From Nocardia farcinica (GTDB taxonomy: Bacteria > Actinomycetota > Actinomycetes > Mycobacteriales > Mycobacteriaceae), in the NCBI RefSeq assembly GCF_001182745.1, contig NZ_LN868938.1, forward strand, positions 1,798,001 through 1,862,000: a DNA stretch of 64,000 nt. Reading direction: 5' to 3'. Each line of letters opens with the position of its first letter. Within the stretch, counting starts at the first letter, position 1. The position numbers were made by a program, and so were the translations under genes. Of this stretch, positions 17,670-25,038 are shown piece after piece. The notes below the pieces were generated by a model that was not told the DNA's origin, ran no database searches, and saw only the letters and a program-made list of their open reading frames with translations.

Positions 17670-18413
17670 GTGGAAAGCCGCAACAGTGGGCCGATGCGGA
17701 CGGTGACCGTCGCGCGCCGCAGCGGATATTCGGTGCAGCAGATCCGCAATCTCGAGGGCGACGGCGTGCTCCCACCCGCGGCCCGCACCGACAGCGGCTA
17801 TCGGGTCTACGACGACCGCCACGTGCGCGCCGCCCGCGCCTATCGCGCACTCGCCGCGGCCGTCGGCCCGGTGGAGGCCAAGACGATCATGCGCACCGTG
17901 CACGCCGCGCCGGTCGCCGAGGCACTGGCCCGGCTCGACGCCGCGCACGCCGACCTCGACCGCCAACGCCGCGACCTGCGGGCGGCCGAAGCCGCCGCGC
18001 ACGCCATCGCCGACGAACCACTCACCGCGGTCCGTCCCGCCGACGCGATGACGGTCTCCGAACTCGCCGACGCACTCGGCATCCGCGCCTCCACGCTGCG
18101 CCACTGGGACGCCGAGGGCCTGGTCGTACCCGGGCGGGCGGGCGGTGCCCGGCGCTACTCCCCCACCGACGTCCGCGACGCCCGCATCGTCCACCAGCTC
18201 CGCCGCGCGGGCCACCGCATCGACGACCTGCGCACCCTGCTCCCCCACTTCCGCGGCGCCCGCAGGCACGAGGTCCTGGCCGCCCTCGCCGCCCGCGGCG
18301 AAACCCTCACCCGCCGCTCCCGCGCTCTGCTCACCGCCGCCGCCGAACTCGACGGGCTGCTGGCGGAGGCGGAGCCCGCGGCGGGGCCGGGGCGGCTCAC
18401 CGCGCGAAACTGA
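17670..18413 (+). CDS. MerR-family regulator with two HTH domains
   Basis: 247 residues from GTG 17670 (GAGG 7 bp upstream); ATG 17694 is an alternative start. The protein contains two MerR DNA-binding halves in one chain. The first spans about 9-75 (VARRSGYSVQQIRNLEGDG, GYRVYDDRHV). The second spans about 128-195 (MTVSELADALGIRASTLRHW, ARRYSPTDVRDA). Ordinary MerR proteins carry one and dimerise, so a single chain here could bind the operator pseudo-dimerically. No metal-binding cysteines are visible. The 3' end overlaps the convergent NTF2-like gene by 17 bp. Confidence 0.8.
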   Translation: MESRNSGPMRTVTVARRSGYSVQQIRNLEGDGVLPPAARTDSGYRVYDDRHVRAARAYRALAAAVGPVEAKTIMRTVHAAPVAEALARLDAAHADLDRQRRDLRAAEAAAHAIADEPLTAVRPADAMTVSELADALGIRASTLRHWDAEGLVVPGRAGGARRYSPTDVRDARIVHQLRRAGHRIDDLRTLLPHFRGARRHEVLAALAARGETLTRRSRALLTAAAELDGLLAEAEPAAGPGRLTARN

Positions 18414-18771
18414 GTTCGGGCGTGCGGGCGATGAGCAACCTGCGCACCCGGCCGTCGGCGTCGACCTGCGCCGAGGCGTTGAACGACGCCTCGAAGGCGC
18501 CGTCGCGGGTGGTGCGGCCGAGCACCAGCTCGTGACCGTCCACCACGGCGCCCGCGTCGAGGTGGTGTACCAGCGTGCTCTTCTCCCGTTGCGCCAGATA
18601 GCCGATCAGCGCCGCGCGGTCACCGACGAACTCGGTCGAGGCGCCACCGCCGCGGGAGAACTGCACCGACATCACGAAGTCGTCGGTGATCATGGTGAGC
18701 ACCCGGTCCGGGTCGTCGGAATCCATGTACTCGAACCAGCGGGCGAGCACCGGTGTCGCGGTGGTGGTCAT
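18397..18771 (-). CDS. SnoaL/NTF2-like protein, second of a pair
   Basis: 124 residues of the NTF2-like fold (N-terminal helices ARWFEYMDSDDPDRVLTMITDDF, final strand RRLLIARTPELSF). ATG 18771 overlaps the stop of the upstream paralogue by ATGA. The fold hosts isomerases, dehydratases and polyketide cyclases. It lacks the Tyr/Asp/Asp triad seen in the ketosteroid isomerase at 51114, so a distinct reaction or a binding role is likely. It belongs to the operator-A transcription unit at the left edge of the catabolic island. Confidence 0.75.
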   Translation of the reverse strand: MTTTATPVLARWFEYMDSDDPDRVLTMITDDFVMSVQFSRGGGASTEFVGDRAALIGYLAQREKSTLVHHLDAGAVVDGHELVLGRTTRDGAFEASFNASAQVDADGRVRRLLIARTPELSFAR

Positions 18772-19151
18772 CGTGGGGAACTCCTCGTCGGTCGATCGGG
18801 CACGAGCGCGAAATCCACGCTGAAACTCACCTGGTAGCGATCGATGAGCCCGTCCGCGCCGACGTGCATGGCGCCGACGAAGTGCCCGGTGGTCACGCGG
18901 CCGCCCTGCTCGGTGACCTCGCCGTAGGCGAACATCGTGTCGCCGTCGGCGGCCACCCGCAGCACCCGGTGCCGTCGGTCGACCGGCGGGCGGCCCGCCA
19001 GATAGTCGAGCATCGCGGCGCGCCCCCGGCCCAGGTTGATCCCGTTCGGCAGCACCATGGCGAACTCGACGTCGTCGGCGAGCATCGCGGTCGCCTCCGC
19101 GAGCCGGCCGCTGTCGACGGTGGCGTAGTAGTCCTCGATCGCCGTAGCCAT
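18768..19151 (-). CDS. SnoaL/NTF2-like protein, first of a pair
   Basis: 127 residues, NTF2-like (EDYYATVDSGRLAEATAMLADDVEFAM, C-terminal DRYQVSFSVDFALVP). The start codon lies 5 bp from operator A, whose centre overlaps the likely -10 (TAGGTT on the minus strand). It is divergent from an acyl-CoA dehydrogenase that has its own operator B. The pair may form a heterodimer acting on a cyclic intermediate (inference); no specific reaction can be named. Confidence 0.75.
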   Translation of the reverse strand: MATAIEDYYATVDSGRLAEATAMLADDVEFAMVLPNGINLGRGRAAMLDYLAGRPPVDRRHRVLRVAADGDTMFAYGEVTEQGGRVTTGHFVGAMHVGADGLIDRYQVSFSVDFALVPDRPTRSSPR

Positions 19152-19155
19152 GAAA

Positions 19156-19170
19156 CTGAACCTAGTTCAA
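19156..19170. promoter_or_regulatory. Operator A (TTGAA-N5-TTCAA family)
   Basis: CTGAA-CCTAG-TTCAA, 5 bp from the start of the NTF2-like gene pair. The core TGAAC-CTA-GTTCA is a perfect inverted repeat. It is one of seven related sites in the island. Confidence 0.75.
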
Positions 19171-19216
19171 TCCGACCTTTCTTGTCGAGCGGTTCCGCCC
19201 TACCCTCGGACGAGTA

Positions 19217-19231
19217 CCGAACTGAACTCAA
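19217..19231. promoter_or_regulatory. Operator B (degenerate member of the family)
   Basis: On the minus strand it reads TTGAG-TTCAG-TTCGG. It lies 11 bp downstream of a TACCCT -10 candidate (19201-19206) and 17 bp before the acyl-CoA dehydrogenase start, a placement expected for a repressor. Confidence 0.55.
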
Positions 19232-19247
19232 CTCTATGGAGAAGGTC

Positions 19248-20378
19248 ATGACCCTGGAAGTCCCCTGGCCGCGCACCGAACCGGCGGCACTAGAGCCCGG
19301 CCCGGAGCGCATCGAACTGCGCGACAGCCTGCGCGCCCTGCTCGCCCGGCACAGCGACATCGAACAGGTCCGCACCGCGAGCGAGAGCGAGCTGGGCTAC
19401 TCGCCGCGACTGTGGCGGCTGCTGGCCGAGGACATGTCGGTGGCCGCCATCGCGGTGCCGGAGGACCGGGGCGGGCTCGGCTACGGCACCGCCGAACTCG
19501 CCACCGTCCTCGAGGAGTGCGGCCGCGCCCTGGTCTGCGAACCCGTGCTCACCTCGGCGGTCCTCGGCGCGCAGGCGCTGCTCGCCGCCGCGGATCGCGA
19601 CGCCGTCGCCGACGTGCTGGCCGAGGTGCTCACCGGCGCCACCGTCGCCACGGTCAGTGCGTTGGACCCGGCCACCGACCGGCTCACCGCCGAGCCCACC
19701 GCGCACGGCTGGCTGCTCACCGGCACCGTCGGTCACGTCCTCGGCGGCGCGACCGCCGACCTCGTGATCGCCACCGCCGAGACCCCGGACGGCGTGCGGC
19801 TCTTCGCCTTCCGCCCCGGCCCTGCGGTCACCCGCACCCCACTCACGGTGCTGGACCCGACCCGCGGACAGGCCGACATCACCGTGCACCGCCGGGCAGC
19901 ACTCGCCCTCACCGATCCGGCGACCACCCCGGCGACCGTCACCCGGCTGCGCGATCTGGCGACCCTGGCCATCGCCTGCGAACACACCGGAATCGTCGAG
20001 CGCCTGGTCGACACCACCGTCGCCTACACCCGCACCCGCCAGCAGTTCGGCAGGCCCATCGCGTCGTTCCAGGCGATCAAACACCGGCTGGCGGACCTGC
20101 TCGTGCTTCTCGAGCGGGCCCGCTCGGCCTCCCGGTACGCGGCCGCGGTATTCGCCGAGGACCCCGACGGCGCCCGGCTCGCCGTCGCCGTGGCCGGGGC
20201 GGTGTGCACCGACGCCGCGCTGACGGCCGCCGCGGAGGCGGTGCAACTGCACGGCGGGGTCGGCTTCACCTGGGAACATCCCGCGCACTCCTACTACCGC
20301 CGGATCCTGGGCAACGAGGCCGCCCACGGCGACGCGCGCACCCATCGCGCGGGTGTCGCCGCCCTGCTCGGTCTGTAG
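19248..20378 (+). CDS. Acyl-CoA dehydrogenase
   Basis: 376 residues from ATG 19248, preceded by GGAGAAGG. N-terminal helical domain, beta domain (about 115-215) and C-terminal helices are recognisable. Family marks are RQQFGRPIASFQAIKHRLADL and LHGGVGFTWEHPAHSYYRR. The FAD enzyme introduces an alpha-beta double bond into an acyl-CoA. Poor conservation of the substrate-side motifs suggests a bulky or cyclic acyl group, as for the steroid-type FadE enzymes (inference). It has its own promoter and operator B and is separate from the ten-gene operon. Confidence 0.88.
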   Translation: MTLEVPWPRTEPAALEPGPERIELRDSLRALLARHSDIEQVRTASESELGYSPRLWRLLAEDMSVAAIAVPEDRGGLGYGTAELATVLEECGRALVCEPVLTSAVLGAQALLAAADRDAVADVLAEVLTGATVATVSALDPATDRLTAEPTAHGWLLTGTVGHVLGGATADLVIATAETPDGVRLFAFRPGPAVTRTPLTVLDPTRGQADITVHRRAALALTDPATTPATVTRLRDLATLAIACEHTGIVERLVDTTVAYTRTRQQFGRPIASFQAIKHRLADLLVLLERARSASRYAAAVFAEDPDGARLAVAVAGAVCTDAALTAAAEAVQLHGGVGFTWEHPAHSYYRRILGNEAAHGDARTHRAGVAALLGL

Positions 20379-20393
20379 CCCGCCGAAATCGCC

Positions 20394-20416
20394 GCTGCCG
20401 ACGTATTGACGGCAGC
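20394..20416 (+). terminator. Weak hairpin after the acyl-CoA dehydrogenase
   Basis: GCTGCCG (20394-20400) pairs with CGGCAGC (20410-20416) around a 9-nt loop, 15 bp after the stop codon. There is no T-run. Confidence 0.4.
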
Positions 20417-20439
20417 CCACTCCACGCACTAGAACTGAA

Positions 20440-20454
20440 TTGAATCCAGTTCAA
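20440..20454. promoter_or_regulatory. Operator C in front of the ten-gene catabolic operon
   Basis: TTGAA-TCCAG-TTCAA, a near-perfect member of the motif family. An additional wider repeat, GAACTG (20432-20437) and CAGTTC (20447-20452), overlaps it. It lies 55 bp before the enoyl-CoA hydratase start. Confidence 0.8.
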
Positions 20455-20458
20455 GTCC

Positions 20459-20494
20459 GGACACTGGACCGAATCAGGACCCTGGACCGAATCA
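20459..20494. repeat. 18-bp tandem duplication in the operon leader
   Basis: Two adjacent 18-bp units, GGACACTGGACCGAATCA and GGACCCTGGACCGAATCA, differ at one base. They lie between operator C and the ribosome binding site of the first operon gene. Confidence 0.85.
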
Positions 20495-20508
20495 GAAAGA
20501 GGCCCACC

Positions 20509-21297
20509 ATGGTTGACACCGACCACATCGTGCTCGAGAAGGACGGCGAGGTCGCTCGCGTCTGGCTGAACCGCCCGCACAAGAAGAACGCGGTGACCGT
20601 CGAGCTCCTGCATCGCCTGGACGAGATCATCGTCGAGGTCGACAACGATCCCGAGCTGAAGGTGCTGGTGCTGCGCGGCCGGGCCAACACCTTCTGCTCC
20701 GGCTTCGATCTGGACGAGCTGCGCGAGAACTACGTGGGCAAGACCAACGCGATGGACGTCGCGGTGCTCTCGGCCAAGGTCTGCGACCGGCTGTACTCGA
20801 TGAACACCCCCTCGGTGGCGGTGCTCGAGGGCTACGTGACCGCGGGCGGTTTCGAGCTGATGATCTCCTGCGATTTCGCCGTCGCCGCCGACGACGCCAA
20901 GATCGGCGACTTCCACATCCGCCGTGCCCTCTTCGGCGGCGCGGGCCCGATCTACCGTCTGCCGCGCATGATCGGCATCCGCAAGACCAAGGAGCTCATG
21001 CTCACCGGCAAGCTGCTCAGCGGCGCGGAGGCCGCCGCCTTCGACCTGATCAACGCCTCGGCCCCGGCCGCGGAACTCGACCAGCTGGTGGCCGATTTCA
21101 TCGCCCCGATCGTGGACAAGAGCCCCTTCATCATGAAGCTCACCAAGATGACCATCGACCGCGGCCTCGACGCCGACATCCAGTCGCTGATGGTCATGGA
21201 GCATCTCGCCGTGGGCAACGCCCTGCAGTCCGAGGACGCCGCCGAGGGCGTCAACGCCTTCCTGGAGAAGCGCGAACCCAAGTGGGTCGGTCGCTGA
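20509..21297 (+). CDS. Enoyl-CoA hydratase/isomerase (crotonase family)
   Basis: 262 residues. The crotonase oxyanion hole is seen in RGRANTFCSGFDLDEL and the second loop in VLEGYVTAGGFELMISCDFAVAADDAKIGD. The residue at the usual catalytic Glu position appears in the RALFGGAGPI region. ATG 20509 follows AGAAAGAGG; the upstream in-frame start would translate the operator and tandem repeat. It hydrates or isomerises an enoyl-CoA made by the island's dehydrogenases. First gene of a tightly spaced ten-gene operon ending at 30366. Confidence 0.88.
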   Translation: MVDTDHIVLEKDGEVARVWLNRPHKKNAVTVELLHRLDEIIVEVDNDPELKVLVLRGRANTFCSGFDLDELRENYVGKTNAMDVAVLSAKVCDRLYSMNTPSVAVLEGYVTAGGFELMISCDFAVAADDAKIGDFHIRRALFGGAGPIYRLPRMIGIRKTKELMLTGKLLSGAEAAAFDLINASAPAAELDQLVADFIAPIVDKSPFIMKLTKMTIDRGLDADIQSLMVMEHLAVGNALQSEDAAEGVNAFLEKREPKWVGR

Positions 21298-21326
21298 GTC
21301 CCGGCAGGGCGGCGGAGGGAGACGAC

Positions 21327-21680
21327 ATGGACGAACCGGTCCTGGAGGGCAGCGAGTGCGGCGTGTGCGGCACGGTCGGGTTTCCGGCGAGCACGATGTG
21401 CGCGCGCTGCGCCACGCCGACGGCGCGGCCGCGACCGCTGAGTCGCGACGGCGTGGTCTGGGCCTACACGGTGCAGCGCTTCCCACCCAAATCGCCGCCG
21501 TATGTCGCTCCCGCCGAAGGGTTTTCGCCCTACGCGGTGGGCTGGGTGGAACTGCCCGACGGCATCAGGGTGGAGGCGTTGCTCGACGGCGGCGCCGACA
21601 CCGATCTGGATCGGGCACCGGTGCGCCTCGTCGCGGCGTCGCCGGTGCCCCGGTTCGCCGTGATCGGCGAGGAGGTGTAG
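21327..21680 (+). CDS. DUF35 OB-fold protein, thiolase/aldolase partner
   Basis: 117 residues. A rubredoxin-like zinc ribbon (CGVC...CARC, residues about 8-28) is followed by an OB-fold (about 38-110), the DUF35 layout. In steroid degradation, DUF35 domains such as that of ChsH2 bind and activate an Ltp-type thiolase (Ltp2) that carries out a retro-aldol cleavage. Here the DUF35 stands alone with an Ltp-type gene only 4 bp downstream, matching that partnership. ATG 21327 follows GGAGGGAG. Confidence 0.85.
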   Translation: MDEPVLEGSECGVCGTVGFPASTMCARCATPTARPRPLSRDGVVWAYTVQRFPPKSPPYVAPAEGFSPYAVGWVELPDGIRVEALLDGGADTDLDRAPVRLVAASPVPRFAVIGEEV

Positions 21681-21684
21681 TGCG

Positions 21685-22836
21685 ATGAACCAGCCCGTCT
21701 CGATCATCGGCGTCGGCCTGTCGAAGTTCGGCAGGCAGCCCGGGGTGAGCGGCAGACAGATGGCGATCACCGCGATCGGCGCCGCACTGGCCGATGCCGG
21801 GGTGACCTGGCCGGACGTGCAGGTGGCCTTCGGCGGCAGCGACGGCTCCGGCCTCGCCGACACCCTGGTGGCCGACCTCGGCCTGACCGGCATCCCGTTC
21901 ACCAACGTCAAGAACGGGTGTGCCACCGGCGGTTCGGCGCTGTTCTCGGCGGTGAACGCCATTCGCGCCGGGGCGGCCGACATCGCGCTGGCGGTGGGAT
22001 TCGACAAGCATCCGCGCGGCGCGTTCGACCCGGCTCCGGCCGAGTGGGGCCTGCCCGAGGGCTACGGCAGCGAAGGACTGATGGTCACCACACAGTTCTT
22101 CGGCGCGAAGATCAACCGGTACATGCGCCGCCACGGCATCTCGGCGGCGACGCTGGCCGCCGTCGCCGAGAAGGCGTACCGCAACGGCGCGTTGAACCCG
22201 AATGCCTGGCGCCGCGAACCGATCCCGGCCGCGCGGATCGCCGCGGCGGAGATGGTGAACGACCCGCTGACCAAGTTCATGTTCTGCTCGCCCGGCGAGG
22301 GCGGCGCCGCGGTGATCGTGGCGTCCCCCGCGGTCGCGCGGCGACTCGGCGCCCGTGCCGTGCAGCTGCGCGCCATCAGTCATCGCACCCGCCGGTTCGG
22401 CTCGTTCGAAGTGTTCAGCCCGGCGGTACAGGGCAGCGGCGAACCGACCAGCGTCAGCGCCGACGCCGCGGGCGCGGCGTTCGAGCAGGCCGGCATCGAC
22501 CCGCACGAGGTGGACGTCGCGCAAGTGCAGGACACCGAGAGCGGCGCGGAGATCATGCACATGGCCGAGTGCGGCTTCTGCGAACACGGCGAGCAGGAGA
22601 AGTGGATCGCCGCGGGCGACACCGAGATCGGCGGCAGGCTGCCGGTCAACACCGACGGCGGTTGCCTGGCCAACGGCGAGCCGATCGGCGCCTCCGGGCT
22701 GCGGCAGGTGCACGAGATCGTCACCCAGTTGCGCGGCGAGGCGGGCGCCCGGCAGGTGCCCGGCACACCCCGGGTCGGGTTCACCCATGTCTACGGCGCG
22801 CCCGGAATCAGCGCCTGCACCGTGCTGGCCGTGTGA
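21685..22836 (+). CDS. Ltp-type thiolase-like enzyme (probable acyl-CoA aldolase/lyase)
   Basis: 383 residues. Thiolase fold with the nucleophile-region cysteine in NVKNGCATGGSALF (near residue 78) and the C-terminal sterol-carrier/Ltp pattern VNTDGGCLANGEPIGASGLRQVHEI and GFTHVYGAPG. The Ltp family includes Ltp2, which releases propionyl-CoA from steroid side chains by retro-aldol cleavage together with a DUF35 protein. The adjacent DUF35 gene makes that reaction type more likely than classical beta-ketothiolysis (inference). It is the third gene in the operon. Confidence 0.85.
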   Translation: MNQPVSIIGVGLSKFGRQPGVSGRQMAITAIGAALADAGVTWPDVQVAFGGSDGSGLADTLVADLGLTGIPFTNVKNGCATGGSALFSAVNAIRAGAADIALAVGFDKHPRGAFDPAPAEWGLPEGYGSEGLMVTTQFFGAKINRYMRRHGISAATLAAVAEKAYRNGALNPNAWRREPIPAARIAAAEMVNDPLTKFMFCSPGEGGAAVIVASPAVARRLGARAVQLRAISHRTRRFGSFEVFSPAVQGSGEPTSVSADAAGAAFEQAGIDPHEVDVAQVQDTESGAEIMHMAECGFCEHGEQEKWIAAGDTEIGGRLPVNTDGGCLANGEPIGASGLRQVHEIVTQLRGEAGARQVPGTPRVGFTHVYGAPGISACTVLAV

Positions 22837-22850
22837 GAGGAGACAGACCC

Positions 22851-24059
22851 GTGCAGACCAGAACGCTGCCCGACCTCGGGCAGTTCACCGAGCAGGCGCG
22901 CGCCTGGCTGGCCGGGATGGCGCCGCCGCGCACCGCGGCGGCGTGGGGCGAGGGCTCGGATTCGGTGGCGGTGTTCGAGAACTGGACCGCCGAGCAGGAG
23001 CGCGCCCACACCGACGAGATCCGCGCCTACGAACAAGCCAAGTTCGACGCCGGCTGGGGCGCGCTGGACTGGCCCGCCGATTACGGCGGGCGCGGGCTGC
23101 CCATGTCCTATGTGCTGGCCTTCCGCCGCGTCGAGGAGGAGTTCGCGGTGCCCCGGCGCACCGAGATGTTCTCGGTGACACAGCAACTCGTCGCACCCAC
23201 GGTCGCCCAGTGGGGCACCGAGACGCAGCGCGAGCGGTGGGTGCGCGCGATGCTGCGCACCGATCTCATCGCCTGCCAGCTCTTCTCGGAGACCGAGGCC
23301 GGTTCCGACCTGGCTGCGGTGCGCACCCGCGCGGTGCGCACCGAGGACGGCGGCTGGCGGCTGGACGGCCACAAGGTGTGGACCTCCGGCGCCCGCGTCG
23401 CCGATCTCGGTGTGGCGGTCTGCCGCACCGATCCGGCCGCGCCCAAGCACGCGGGCCTCACGGTGTTCCTGGTACCGATGGACACGCCCGGCGTCACCGT
23501 GCGCCCGATCCGCCAGATGACCGGCGGCTCCTCGTTCAACGAGGTCTACCTCGACGACGTGCGCCTCCCCGACGAGTACCGGCTCGGGCCGGTCGGCAAG
23601 GGCTGGCCGGTGGCATTGACGGTGCTGGCCGCCGAACGCCTCGACGGCGCGCACCTGGGTCTGGCCAACGCCGACCGTGCCGTGGCGCTGGCCGGGCACC
23701 TCGGGCGCGCGCTGACCGACCTCGAGCGCGACCGCGTCGCCGATCTGGTCACCCGCAGCTATGTCCAGCGGGTGGCCGCCATGCGGGTCGCCGCCGCCGT
23801 CGTCGCGGGCAAGGATCCCGGACCCGAGGCTTCTATCGGCAAGCTGCTGGCCACCGACACGATGGCCCGCACCTCGGAGGTGGTCCGCCTGCTGCTCGGC
23901 CGCGATCTGGGCGCCGACTCCGGCCGCTGGGGGCACTTCGCCTGGACCGAGCACGTGCTGGGCGCGCCCGGCTACCGGATCGCGGGCGGCACCGACGAGA
24001 TCCAGCACAACATCATCGCCGAGCGGGTGCTCGGCCTGCCCAAGGAGCCACGACTGTGA
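22851..24059 (+). CDS. Acyl-CoA dehydrogenase (FadE-type)
   Basis: 402 residues from GTG 22851, preceded by GAGAGGAG. It shows LFSETEAGSDLAAVRT, the W-S/T-G loop KVWTSGARVADLG, and the C-terminal YRIAGGTDEIQHNIIAERVLGLP, all typical of long FadE enzymes acting on branched or cyclic acyl-CoA. It creates the alpha-beta double bond for the neighbouring hydratase. The GTGA overlap with the next gene couples it to the APH-type kinase. Confidence 0.88.
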   Translation: MQTRTLPDLGQFTEQARAWLAGMAPPRTAAAWGEGSDSVAVFENWTAEQERAHTDEIRAYEQAKFDAGWGALDWPADYGGRGLPMSYVLAFRRVEEEFAVPRRTEMFSVTQQLVAPTVAQWGTETQRERWVRAMLRTDLIACQLFSETEAGSDLAAVRTRAVRTEDGGWRLDGHKVWTSGARVADLGVAVCRTDPAAPKHAGLTVFLVPMDTPGVTVRPIRQMTGGSSFNEVYLDDVRLPDEYRLGPVGKGWPVALTVLAAERLDGAHLGLANADRAVALAGHLGRALTDLERDRVADLVTRSYVQRVAAMRVAAAVVAGKDPGPEASIGKLLATDTMARTSEVVRLLLGRDLGADSGRWGHFAWTEHVLGAPGYRIAGGTDEIQHNIIAERVLGLPKEPRL

Positions 24060-25012
24060 CCGGCACCGTCGCACCCCGGGTCGCCGCCCGACTGCGCACC
24101 GAGTTCGGCGAGACCCTCACCGAATTCGAGCCGCTGCTCGGCGGGCACTCCGGCCTGACCTACCGGGTACGCACCGACCGCGCCGGCTACGTCGTGAAAG
24201 CGGTGCCCCCGGGCCGCAAACCCCTCGGCAGGCACGACATGCCGCGCCAGGCCGCGATCATGCGGGCACTCGCGGACACCCCGGTGCCGGTGCCGCGCAT
24301 CGTCGCCGAGGACAGCGCCGAACCCGCCTGGTTCGCGATGGAACTGGTCGCGGGCGAGTCGCTGGAACCGGTGCTGGACGACCCGCCGGTGGCGCCCGCG
24401 CTGGCCGCGGCCAGGATGCGGCGCGCCGCCGCGGTGCTGCCGCTGCTGCACGCGGTGGATCCGGCCACGCTGCCCGGCGCGGAACCACCGCTGTCCCCCG
24501 CCGACGAACTGGCCCGCTGGGCCCGCACCCTGGACGCGGTGCCGCCGGAGCTGGTCGCGGGCGGGGCCCGGCTGCTCGACCTGCTCGCCCGCGACATCCC
24601 CGCCCCCGCCGCACCCACCCTGGTGCACGGCGACTATCGCCTCGGCAACATCCTCTGCGCGGGCACCGAGCCCGCCGCACTGATCGACTGGGAGATCTGG
24701 AGCGTCGGTGATCCGCGGGTGGAGCTGGGCTGGTTCGGCGTGTTCACCGACGGCGACTGCTTCCCCGGCGTCGGCCGCACGGTGCCCGGCCTGCCGACGG
24801 CCGCCGAACTGGTCGCGATCTATCGCGAAAGTCGTTGCCTGCCGGGCGAACTCACCTGGTTCGACGCGCTGGGCAGGCTCAAGATGGCCGCGATCATGGG
24901 GCACAACCTGCGCAGGCACCGCGAGGGCAGGCATCACGACCCCGACCAGGAGAAACTGCCCGCCACCATCGACCGTCTCATCGAGACCGGCACCGCGCTG
25001 CTCGCGCGCTGA
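24056..25012 (+). CDS. APH-type phosphotransferase, possible 4-hydroxyacyl-CoA kinase
   Basis: 318 residues with the aminoglycoside-phosphotransferase fold. The ATP loop is LLGGHSGLTYRVRT, the lysine strand YVVKAVPPG, the catalytic loop VHGDYRLGN and the metal-binding IDWEIWSVGDP. It is placed directly before an acyl-CoA dehydrogenase, the same pairing seen in LvaA/LvaC of levulinate catabolism and fused in animal ACAD10/ACAD11. Those systems phosphorylate a 4-hydroxyacyl-CoA so that the hydroxyl can be eliminated. Antibiotic resistance is unlikely in this operon. GTG 24056 overlaps the preceding stop. Confidence 0.8.
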   Translation: MTGTVAPRVAARLRTEFGETLTEFEPLLGGHSGLTYRVRTDRAGYVVKAVPPGRKPLGRHDMPRQAAIMRALADTPVPVPRIVAEDSAEPAWFAMELVAGESLEPVLDDPPVAPALAAARMRRAAAVLPLLHAVDPATLPGAEPPLSPADELARWARTLDAVPPELVAGGARLLDLLARDIPAPAAPTLVHGDYRLGNILCAGTEPAALIDWEIWSVGDPRVELGWFGVFTDGDCFPGVGRTVPGLPTAAELVAIYRESRCLPGELTWFDALGRLKMAAIMGHNLRRHREGRHHDPDQEKLPATIDRLIETGTALLAR

Positions 25013-25038
25013 CCTCTCCCTCCCTCAGGAGCCACCCC

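Noticed and set aside
20440..20508. Start of the enoyl-CoA hydratase at 20440
   Set aside because: It would translate the operator palindrome and the 18-bp tandem repeat; ATG 20509 has a good ribosome binding site and the family N-terminus.
24056..25012. Aminoglycoside resistance gene
   Set aside because: APH fold is real, but operon context and the adjacent ACAD10/11-like gene favour an acyl-CoA kinase.
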